This document shows positions 1 through 6,039 of a stretch of 11,907 nt of DNA, piece after piece. This DNA is from an uncultured Actinomycetes bacterium. Its GTDB lineage: Bacteria > Actinomycetota > Acidimicrobiia > Acidimicrobiales > Microtrichaceae. Positions within the stretch are counted from its first letter, which is position 1. Every line of letters starts with the position of its first letter. The position numbers were made by a program, and so were the translations under genes. Under the pieces are notes generated by a model. The model made no database searches. It saw only the letters and a program-made list of their open reading frames with translations, and was not told the DNA's origin. The stretch covers positions 1 to 11,907 of the forward strand of contig CAIYXG010000060.1 in NCBI GenBank assembly GCA_903930035.1, written 5' to 3'.

Positions 1-1725
1 CGCAGCGCCGCCGAGACCGCCGAGCTGCGCAGGAGTGCCGCCCGCGCCCGCCGGCAGCTGCTCGACGTCATGGACGCCGTGCCCGAGTCCATCGTGGTGC
101 TGGCCTCGGTGGTCGACGCCCAGGGCGCGGTCGTGGACTTCACCTACGAGCGGGTCAACCGGGCCTTCTGCGACCTGGTCGGCGAGGACCGGGCCACGCT
201 GCTGGGCAACAGCCTGCTGGACCTCTACCCGTCGCACCTCGACCTGGGGCTCTTCGACGCCTACCGGCAGGTGGCCGAGACCGGCGAGCCGTTCGTGGCG
301 GAGCTGCCGTGGTTCGAGGAGCGCCACGCCCGCGGGTACCTGGAGGTCTCGGTCACCAAGTTCAACGCCGGCATCATCGCCACCGGGCGCGACATCACCG
401 ACCGCAAGCTGCTCGAGCAGAACCTGAGCACCAAGGCGCTCACCGACCCGCTCACCGGGCTGGGCAACCGCCGGATGCTGCTCGACCGGATCCACCACGA
501 CCTGGCCCGGCTGGACCGGGAGGAGGGCGAGCTGGCCGTGCTGTTCCTCGACCTGGACCACTTCAAGGACGTGAACGACACCCAGGGGCACGAGGTGGGC
601 GACCGTGTCCTCCAGGAGGTCGCCCGGCGGCTGCTGGTGGAGCTCCGGCCCTCCGACACCGTGGCCCGTCTCGGCGGCGACGAGTTCGTGGTGGTGCTGC
701 CGCGGACGCACGACGCCCGGGACCCGGCCGCCACCGCCCGGCGGCTGCTCGACGCGGTCGCCCGACCCATCGAGGTCGACGGCGTCGAGGTCCGGCTGGG
801 CGGGAGCATCGGCATCACCACCTCGCTCGGGGACGACGACCCCGAGGACCTGGTCCGCCAGGCCGACCTGGCGATGTACCGGGCCAAACGGCGCAGCGGC
901 GACCGGTTCGAGTTCTTCGACGACCGGATCAGCGACGAGGTGCACGAGCGCGTGACCACCGAGCAGGCGCTGCGCGCCGCGGTCGAGCACGACGAGTTCG
1001 AGCCGTGGTTCCAGCCCGAGGTCGACCTGCGCACCGGCCGGATCGTGGGGTTCGAGGCGCTCGCCCGGTGGCGCCAGGGTGGGGTCGTGGTGCCGGCGGC
1101 CGAGTGGGTCGGCCACGCCGAGTCCAGCGGCCTCATCACCCGGCTCGACCGCGCCGTGCGGGCCAAGGCCTGCACCACGTTCGCCGGCTGGTCCCGGCCG
1201 GGCCTGCGGGCGCTGGTGCGGCTGTGGCTCAACGTGTCGGCTCGGGAGCTCGTCGAGGCCGACACCGCCCAGGTCCTGCTCGCCACCGTCCGAGCCGCCG
1301 GGCTCCAGCCCTCCGACGTGGGGGTGGAGATCACCGAGACGGCGCTCGTCGCCGACCCCGAGGCTGCGAACGCGAACATCGAGGACCTGGTCGCGGCCGG
1401 GGTGCGCATCGCCATCGACGACTTCGGCACGGGGTTCGCGTCGCTGGCGTCCCTGCGCGACCTGAAGGTGGACACGATCAAGATCGACCGGTCGTTCACA
1501 CAGGGCGTCCCCGGCGACGACTTCGACGACGCGGTGGTCGCCGCCACGGTCGCCCTCAGCGACACGCTCGAGATGGGGATCGTCGGCGAAGGCATCGAGA
1601 CCGAGGCGCAGCGCCGCGCACTGGCAGAGCTGGGCTGCACGACCGGCCAGGGCTACCTGTTCGCGCCGCCGCTCCCGGGGGACCAGGCGGCCGAGCTGCT
1701 ACGGGTGGGCGCCGTCACCGCGTGA
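1..1725 (+). CDS. PAS-GGDEF-EAL cyclic-di-GMP signalling protein (5' end outside window)
   Basis: The frame is open from base 1, and helical, Arg/Ala-rich residues precede the first visible ATG at position 70, so the true start lies upstream. Numbering from that Met, residues 1-115 look like a PAS sensor ending in the usual GRDITDRK linker. A GGDEF diguanylate cyclase domain follows (about 120-285) with TDPLTGLGNRR and an intact GGDEF signature at 202-206. An RxxD product-inhibition site (RPSD) sits five residues before it. An EAL phosphodiesterase domain (about 295-550) has EAL at 329-331, NVSA, EITE, DDFGTG at 450-455, IKID, GEGIET and QGY, so the metal-binding and catalytic positions I can recognise are present. 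By family knowledge it could both make and degrade cyclic-di-GMP; which activity dominates cannot be told. The last 27 bp overlap the convergent radical SAM gene. Membrane or further sensor segments may lie outside the window. Confidence 0.95.
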   Translation, partial: RSAAETAELRRSAARARRQLLDVMDAVPESIVVLASVVDAQGAVVDFTYERVNRAFCDLVGEDRATLLGNSLLDLYPSHLDLGLFDAYRQVAETGEPFVAELPWFEERHARGYLEVSVTKFNAGIIATGRDITDRKLLEQNLSTKALTDPLTGLGNRRMLLDRIHHDLARLDREEGELAVLFLDLDHFKDVNDTQGHEVGDRVLQEVARRLLVELRPSDTVARLGGDEFVVVLPRTHDARDPAATARRLLDAVARPIEVDGVEVRLGGSIGITTSLGDDDPEDLVRQADLAMYRAKRRSGDRFEFFDDRISDEVHERVTTEQALRAAVEHDEFEPWFQPEVDLRTGRIVGFEALARWRQGGVVVPAAEWVGHAESSGLITRLDRAVRAKACTTFAGWSRPGLRALVRLWLNVSARELVEADTAQVLLATVRAAGLQPSDVGVEITETALVADPEAANANIEDLVAAGVRIAIDDFGTGFASLASLRDLKVDTIKIDRSFTQGVPGDDFDDAVVAATVALSDTLEMGIVGEGIETEAQRRALAELGCTTGQGYLFAPPLPGDQAAELLRVGAVTA

Positions 1726-3312
1726 CGTGCCCGTCGGCGGGGTCCGCCGGGCCCGCAGGTCCACCGCCACCGGCGCGGCGGGACGGTCGTACGTGCGGTC
1801 CTCGGCCACCAGCAGGACCCAGCCGTCGGGGGCCGGGCCGAGCACCAGCCGCACGACCGAGCCCGGCTCGCCCCGGCGCGGCTGCTGCTCGCTCAGCACG
1901 ACCGTCCGGACCCGCACCTCGTCCACGACCTCGTCGCCCAGGATCCACGTGCGGCGGCCGTCGGCCGCGGCGAGCGCCGGCACGACGTCGTCGACCGACC
2001 GCCCCACCAGCGACGCGTCCAGCCCGAGCCGACCGTGCGCAGCCCGGCAGGCCGACACCGTCCCGTCGGGCGCGAGCCCGAGCACGGCGACGTCGTCCGT
2101 CCCCGACCACGCCCGCAACCGGTCCCGCTGGACCGCCTCGTCGGCCACGCCCGCACCGTGCGACAGCCCACCCGCGGCGGCCGCGCCGACGTGCCATGAC
2201 CAGTCCGTGGCCTCCTGGGCCTGCCGGGGCGGGGGCGGCACGCCGTCGCGACGCTCGGCCAGTACGCGCTCGAGCTGCACCACCTGCGTGTCCCACTGCT
2301 CGCGCAGCCGGGGGGCCAGGCCGGCCACTGTCGCCGCGTCGCGGGACCAGCGGGACCACACGCCCTCCAGCTCGGCGTCCGGAAGGTCGTGCAGCGCGAG
2401 CCCCAGGTCGGAGACCAGGTTGATGCTGACCTCCGCCTCCAGCTCGTCGGCCCAGGCCAGGAACGGCGCCAGCTCGTGCCAGTTGCGGTCCATGAGGCAG
2501 AAGCACAGCCGGAACTCCGTGCCCTTGGCCCGGCATGCCTCGCGGAGCCGGCCGACGTTGCGCACCACCTGGTCGAAGTCCGAGCCGCCGCGGATGGACT
2601 CGTACATCTCGGCGCTCGCGCCGTCGACCGAGACCGTCACGTCGAACGACCAGCGGTCCAGCACCTGTGCGACCCGGTCGGTCCAGACGGTGCCGTTGGT
2701 CGTGACCTGCATCCGCTCGGGACCGCCGACCTGGGCCATCAGGTCCCAGACGCGGAAGTGCTCGGGGATCAGGAACGGCTCGCCGCCCAGGAACTTGGCG
2801 TACCGCAGGCCGGGCAGGAACCCGGCCAGGTCCTCGTAGAACTGGTCGTCGTAGGGCGAGTCGATCGGTGGCAGGCCGGCCTGGTGGCGCAGGGTGGACG
2901 AGAGCTCGGGCGTGCACATGACGCACGCCAGGTTGCAGCGGTTGGACAGGGCGAAGGTCATGGCGACCGGCCCGGCCGGGTCCGGGTCCGTGAGCGGGTA
3001 GCGGTCGTAGACGGCGGCGTCGGGGTCGAACCGGCCGTGGTCCATGTGCCACCGGCACGACGCGCAGCCCACGCTCATGTCCCACCGGGCCAGGGCCTCC
3101 CGCAGCACCCCCTGCCGGGCCCCGCCCCACAGGTCGGTCAGCCGGTCCTCGCCGATCCGGCCGAGCGGGTACGACTGGTTGGCACAGCAGGCGTAGACCC
3201 ACCCGCTCGGGTCGAGCTCCAGGGTGACCCAGGGTGCGACGCACGCCGCGTCGACCGCGTGGCCCCGGCCGGGGCGGGCGGCAGCCCAGGCGTCACGGGT
3301 GCGCGGGTCCAT
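1699..3312 (-). CDS. Twitch/SPASM-type radical SAM protein with a PAS-like C-terminal domain
   Basis: The protein has 537 aa. The radical SAM cluster motif CNLACVMC supplies Cys126, Cys130 and Cys133, and a GGEP motif follows at 176-179; together they mark an iron-sulfur/SAM TIM-barrel core over about 115-320. An N-terminal cysteine module (Cys24, Cys42, Cys43, Cys83, Cys86, with CVAPWVTLELDPSGWVYACC) looks like a SPASM/twitch auxiliary cluster site placed before the barrel. After a Pro/Ala-rich linker, residues about 397-505 (VLGLAPDGTVSAC, LVGRSVDDVVPAL, then a strand-rich half ending GWVLLVAEDRTYD) resemble a PAS domain; this part is inference. Members of the family modify peptides, sugars or cofactors, and no substrate is evident: I see no small precursor peptide gene nearby. 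It follows the HD-GYP gene by 70 bp on the same strand. ATG at 3312 is the first start before the conserved N-terminal module; it lacks a clear Shine-Dalgarno sequence. Confidence 0.9.
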   Translation of the reverse strand: MDPRTRDAWAAARPGRGHAVDAACVAPWVTLELDPSGWVYACCANQSYPLGRIGEDRLTDLWGGARQGVLREALARWDMSVGCASCRWHMDHGRFDPDAAVYDRYPLTDPDPAGPVAMTFALSNRCNLACVMCTPELSSTLRHQAGLPPIDSPYDDQFYEDLAGFLPGLRYAKFLGGEPFLIPEHFRVWDLMAQVGGPERMQVTTNGTVWTDRVAQVLDRWSFDVTVSVDGASAEMYESIRGGSDFDQVVRNVGRLREACRAKGTEFRLCFCLMDRNWHELAPFLAWADELEAEVSINLVSDLGLALHDLPDAELEGVWSRWSRDAATVAGLAPRLREQWDTQVVQLERVLAERRDGVPPPPRQAQEATDWSWHVGAAAAGGLSHGAGVADEAVQRDRLRAWSGTDDVAVLGLAPDGTVSACRAAHGRLGLDASLVGRSVDDVVPALAAADGRRTWILGDEVVDEVRVRTVVLSEQQPRRGEPGSVVRLVLGPAPDGWVLLVAEDRTYDRPAAPVAVDLRARRTPPTGTSRGDGAHP

Positions 3313-3320
3313 GGCTGCCC

Positions 3321-3326
3321 ACGGTA
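3321..3326 (-). promoter_or_regulatory. Candidate -10 element of the radical SAM gene
   Basis: Reading leftward, the hexamer TACCGT fits the actinobacterial TANNNT form. It lies 8 nt before the ATG, so the transcript could be leaderless or nearly so. It is part of the 8-bp palindrome CGGTACCG. No convincing -35 is visible. Confidence 0.3.
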
Positions 3327-3382
3327 CCGCCCGGCCCCGTCGGACCGGCCGGCGAGCGGCCGACGCCGCCGGACGGGTCCGC

Positions 3383-4015
3383 TCAGCCGTCGCGGTGGAG
3401 CAGGGCGACGGCGAGCGGGACGAGCTCCGGGTCCCACTGGACGCCGGCCCGGTCCTCGAGCACCTCCGTCACGCCGTCGACCGTCAGGTTGCCGTCGCGG
3501 TACCGGCGGGACGAGCGCATGGCGTCCACCGAGTCGGCGACCGAGACCACGCGCGCCGCGAGCGGGATGTCGCTGCCCGACAGCCCGCCGGCATAGCCGC
3601 CGCCGTCCCAGCTCTCGTGGTGGGCACCCACCGCCTCTGCCAGGTCGGCCACCTCGTCCCGCGCGGCGAGGAGCACCTCGCCCTGCGCCGCGTGGCCCTG
3701 CATCACCGCCCACTGGTCCGGCTCGAGCCGGCCCGGGTGCAGCAGGATCTCGTCGGGGATCGTGATCTTCCCGACGTCGTGGAAGAGCGCCGCACGCACG
3801 GCCAGCGCCGCCTCGGCCCGGGTCAGCCGCAGGTCGACGACCAGCTCGGCCGCGAACGCCGCGCTCCGGCACGCGTGCTCGTAGGTCGGGACGTCCTTGG
3901 CACGCAGGTCGACCAGCAGCTGCTCGCCGCCCGGACCGACCTGCTCCTCCACGAGCGCCAGCAGCTGCGCCACGGCCGCAGGGCGACCGGCCCGGTCCCA
4001 GATCGGCCGTTCCAT
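3383..4015 (-). CDS. HD-GYP-type phosphodiesterase, short stand-alone form
   Basis: The protein has 210 aa. It is a compact HD-superfamily domain with the HD-GYP layout: His47, the HD pair His79-Asp80 followed by VGKITIPDEIL, His108 in MQGHAAQGE, then His132-His133-Glu134, Asp137 and GGGYAGG, and Asp161 in VADSVDAM. The GYP tripeptide reads GYA here. Family members hydrolyse cyclic-di-GMP or related dinucleotides using two or three metal ions; the ligands I can place are present, so it is probably active. There is no receiver or sensor domain, only about 40 N-terminal residues of unknown role. ATG at 4015 is chosen because the upstream part of the open frame is a Ser/Arg-rich shadow of the DUF2254 gene. 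It lies 25 bp after the DUF2254 stop and 70 bp before the radical SAM start, on one strand. With the PAS-GGDEF-EAL gene this gives two cyclic-di-GMP enzymes within 4 kb. Confidence 0.88.
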   Translation of the reverse strand: MERPIWDRAGRPAAVAQLLALVEEQVGPGGEQLLVDLRAKDVPTYEHACRSAAFAAELVVDLRLTRAEAALAVRAALFHDVGKITIPDEILLHPGRLEPDQWAVMQGHAAQGEVLLAARDEVADLAEAVGAHHESWDGGGYAGGLSGSDIPLAARVVSVADSVDAMRSSRRYRDGNLTVDGVTEVLEDRAGVQWDPELVPLAVALLHRDG

Positions 4016-4021
4016 CACGCC

Positions 4022-4027
4022 AGTATG
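4022..4027 (-). promoter_or_regulatory. Candidate -10 element of the HD-GYP gene (leaderless)
   Basis: Reading leftward, CATACT sits exactly 6 nt before the ATG at 4015, which would place the transcription start at or near the start codon. No good Shine-Dalgarno sequence is present, which agrees. It lies in the 25-bp gap after the DUF2254 gene, so the HD-GYP gene could be transcribed separately as well as by read-through. Confidence 0.4.
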
Positions 4028-4040
4028 AACGACCGTCGGC

Positions 4041-5405
4041 TCAGGAGCTGCCGTTGCGGTCGGCGACGGCCGCCAGGACCCGCTCGTAGCGCGCCTGCAC
4101 GTCGGCCGCGTCCTGTGCGGCGAGCGTGGACGCGGTCGCCGACTCCCGCACCACCTCGGCGTAGTCCGCCACCGCCGCCACGTGCGACGGGTCGACCGTC
4201 CGCACCAGGAGCACGAGCGAGTCGAACATCCGCAGGGTGATCGCGGGGTTGGCGGCGGCCGACTGGCGGATGGCGTCGTAGGCGTTGCGCAGGAGGCGCA
4301 CGAACCGCAGCGGCGGCTCCACCAGCCGCACCTCGCCCTGGTCGTCGCACAGGCCGCCCGTCGGGTCGGGCCGGCTGCCGATCTGCCGGAGGGCGTCGCC
4401 GAGCCAGTCCACGCAGGTCCGGCCGGTGAAGGTGTCGTTGACCGCCGGGGAGAGCGCGCGGAGCGCGATCTCGACCACCTGGTTGAGCGCGAACTCGATG
4501 TCCTGCTCGATCGTGCGGGCGTCGCCGATCTCGACGGCCTCGTGGAGCGCGCGCCGCACGCTCGGGGCGTGCTCCGCGGGCAGGACGCGGGCCAGCGGCT
4601 GGCCGGCGACCAGGAACTGGCCGACCCGGTGCTCGAGCACCACGACGGCCGCGTTCGCCTCGGTGGTGTCCAGGACACGGGGATGGTCGAACGCCTGGAA
4701 GTACCCGGTGCGCTCGGCAGTGAGGAGCGCACCCTCGGCCGCGGCACGTCGACGCAGCTCCTCGACGAGCCCGGCGTCGCTGCTCCGCATGACCTCCGGC
4801 AGGTAGTCGTTGGCGGCCTGCATGGTCCGGCCCAGGTCCCGGACGACGGACGAGATGACCCGTGGCGCCTGGATGGTGGTGGCCACCCGGTGGACGTAGA
4901 CGATCAGCAGGAAGAACGTGCCGAGGCCCATCACGAACGCCACGGCGTACGACACCGACGGCAGCGTGCTGCGCGTGCGGTCGGTCGTCACCGAGCTGAG
5001 GGTCAGCGCGCACATCACGATGGCCGAGAGGAACGCCCCGAGGGTGACCTGGGTGACGGGGTCGAGCATGAACCGGCGGATCAGCCGCGGACCCAGCTGG
5101 GACGACGCCAGCGAGAACGTCAGGACGCTGATGGAGAACACGAGCGACAACGAGGTGGCGAGCGCCGAGAGCATGGCGCTCAGGACGACGTCGGCGTCGG
5201 CCGCGGTGCGGGCCACGAGCCACTCCGGGAGGAACTCCGGCACCGAGGTGCCGCTCCGGGCCCAGGCACGGTCCGCCTGCCGGGTCAGCGCGAAGACCAC
5301 CAGCGAGGAGAGCGCCATCAGGAACGGGATGGCCCACAGGTTGGGACCCACCTTGTAGCGCAGCTCCCACAGCCAGGTGCCGAGCCGCGACCTGCGGCGC
5401 GTCAT
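4041..5405 (-). CDS. DUF2254 family membrane protein
   Basis: The protein has 454 aa. Four hydrophobic segments lie in the N-terminal part at about 23-41, 75-99, 119-139 and 150-174, followed by a soluble, probably cytoplasmic, region of about 270 residues. Segments such as LSLVFSISVLTFSLASSQLGPR and SPAVNDTFTGRTCVDWLGDAL are typical of the DUF2254 family, whose biochemical role is not established; a transport or channel-like role would be a guess. ATG at 5405 is chosen because it gives the usual N-terminus just before the first membrane segment and has GGACGG (plus-strand 5412-5417) six bases upstream. The open frame continues much further upstream but there overlaps the divergent small-protein gene and reads as low-complexity sequence. 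It is the first of three leftward genes and may form an operon with the HD-GYP and radical SAM genes. Confidence 0.88.
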   Translation of the reverse strand: MTRRRSRLGTWLWELRYKVGPNLWAIPFLMALSSLVVFALTRQADRAWARSGTSVPEFLPEWLVARTAADADVVLSAMLSALATSLSLVFSISVLTFSLASSQLGPRLIRRFMLDPVTQVTLGAFLSAIVMCALTLSSVTTDRTRSTLPSVSYAVAFVMGLGTFFLLIVYVHRVATTIQAPRVISSVVRDLGRTMQAANDYLPEVMRSSDAGLVEELRRRAAAEGALLTAERTGYFQAFDHPRVLDTTEANAAVVVLEHRVGQFLVAGQPLARVLPAEHAPSVRRALHEAVEIGDARTIEQDIEFALNQVVEIALRALSPAVNDTFTGRTCVDWLGDALRQIGSRPDPTGGLCDDQGEVRLVEPPLRFVRLLRNAYDAIRQSAAANPAITLRMFDSLVLLVRTVDPSHVAAVADYAEVVRESATASTLAAQDAADVQARYERVLAAVADRNGSS

Positions 5406-5486
5406 CGTGCGCCGTCCGTGGCCGTCCCCCGCTGCATGACGAGAGTCTGCCGCCCCGGCGGATTCCACGGAAACCTTCCCCGGTTC

Positions 5487-5517
5487 TTGACGGACTCTCA
5501 CGTTCCGGGTCCACACT
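5487..5517 (+). promoter_or_regulatory. Candidate sigma70-type promoter of the secreted protein gene
   Basis: TTGACG at 5487-5492 matches the -35 consensus in five of six positions. CACACT at 5512-5517, after a long 19-bp spacer, is a weaker -10. Transcription would start near 5524, giving a leader of about 65 nt. Confidence 0.4.
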
Positions 5518-5530
5518 GACCACCACCCAC

Positions 5531-5552
5531 GGCGCCGGCCGGGACCGGCGCC
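5531..5552 (+). other. 5'-UTR hairpin
   Basis: GGCGCCGG (5531-5538) and CCGGCGCC (5545-5552) form a perfect 8-bp, all-GC stem around the 6-nt loop CCGGGA. It would sit near the 5' end of the predicted mRNA and leaves the ribosome binding site free, so a transcript-stabilising role is plausible. A regulatory role is not shown. Confidence 0.5.
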
Positions 5553-5578
5553 CGAACTCCGCCCCCGGGCGGCCGCAC

Positions 5579-5584
5579 AAGGAG
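5579..5584 (+). promoter_or_regulatory. Ribosome binding site AAGGAG
   Basis: A near-consensus Shine-Dalgarno sequence five bases before ATG 5590. It is the best one in the window and fixes the start of the small secreted protein. Confidence 0.8.
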
Positions 5585-5589
5585 CACCC

Positions 5590-5949
5590 ATGGCACGACG
5601 CACGATCGCCGCCCTCGTCCTGTTCACCACCACCCTGGGCCTGGTGGGCGCCACCGCCGCGACCGCCGGTGCCGCGCCGGTGGCGGCCAGCTCACGCTGC
5701 TCGGTCGCACAGAAGGGCCTGGCCCGCGCCCAGTCGGCGCTCGGCAGGGCGCAGCAGCGGGTCGCCACCGCCACCTCCCGGCGTGACGCGGCGCAGGCCG
5801 CCGGCCAGACCCAGAAGGCAGCCCGTCTCACCCGGCTGATCAACCAGGCCCAGAAGGCCCTGACCCGGGCGTCGTCGGTGCTGACCAAGGCCCAGGCCCG
5901 CTACACCGCCCGCTGCACCACCACCACGACCGCCGCGCCTGCGCCCTGA
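5590..5949 (+). CDS. Small secreted, strongly basic helical protein
   Basis: The protein has 119 aa and I do not recognise its family. Residues 1-29 form a Sec-type signal peptide (MARRT, hydrophobic core, then ATAGAAP), with cleavage likely near 27-30. The mature part is Ala/Gln-rich and helical: two Arg/Lys-bearing helices, about 38-70 and 74-106, suggest a helical hairpin or coiled coil. Single cysteines at 37 and 109 flank this region and could be joined by a disulfide that clamps the hairpin ends. A short TTTTTAAPAP tail follows. By my count the mature part has 15 Arg/Lys against one Asp and no Glu, so it would bind polyanions such as teichoic or teichuronic acid, DNA or acidic polysaccharide; that is inference. 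It has its own promoter region, 5' hairpin, strong ribosome binding site and downstream terminator, so it is probably a single-gene unit. Confidence 0.8.
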   Translation: MARRTIAALVLFTTTLGLVGATAATAGAAPVAASSRCSVAQKGLARAQSALGRAQQRVATATSRRDAAQAAGQTQKAARLTRLINQAQKALTRASSVLTKAQARYTARCTTTTTAAPAP

Positions 5950-5975
5950 CCCGGGCGACGGCCCGACCGGTCGAC

Positions 5976-6021
5976 CGGCCCGCCACACCGGCACAACGAC
6001 GTGCCGGTCCCTGGCGGGCCG
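5976..6021. terminator. Two-part hairpin, probable bidirectional terminator
   Basis: A 10-bp outer stem (5976-5985 with 6012-6021) and an 8-bp inner stem (5987-5994 with 6001-6008) are separated by a small 1/3 internal loop, with a 6-nt apical loop AACGAC. It lies between two convergent stops, at 5949 and 6040. There is no T-run, as is common for terminators in high-GC actinobacteria. Confidence 0.75.
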
Positions 6022-6039
6022 CGCCGCGTCCGGGCGGCC

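Larger units (their letters stand above)
5406..5589. promoter_or_regulatory. Divergent intergenic region between DUF2254 and the secreted protein gene
   Basis: This 184-bp gap must hold promoters for both directions. Its middle (about 5455-5520) is poorer in GC than its surroundings. GAGAGTC at 5441-5447 and GACTCTC at 5493-5499 form an inverted pair 45 bp apart that could bind a shared regulator, though chance cannot be excluded. No clear promoter for the DUF2254 gene could be fixed. Confidence 0.5.

Noticed and set aside
261..1640. A long minus-strand frame opposite the GGDEF-EAL gene
   Set aside because: It encodes Ser/Arg/Pro-rich sequence without any motif and mirrors codons of a well-supported gene.
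309..2423. A 704-codon plus-strand frame
   Set aside because: It is Arg/Pro/Gly-rich, overlaps two genes with intact motifs and spans their convergent ends.
3339..3364. Possible hairpin (GTCGG-A-CCG with CGGCCGAC) between the HD-GYP and radical SAM genes as a terminator
   Set aside because: It has a bulged stem, no T-run and very high local GC, so it may be chance. It was not called as a feature.
4016..4747. Upstream extension of the HD-GYP frame
   Set aside because: This stretch is a frame shadow of the DUF2254 gene. The HD-GYP protein begins sensibly at ATG 4015.
5406..5888. Upstream extension of the DUF2254 frame
   Set aside because: It runs antisense through the small secreted protein gene and the promoter region; the first membrane helix and a ribosome binding site support ATG 5405.
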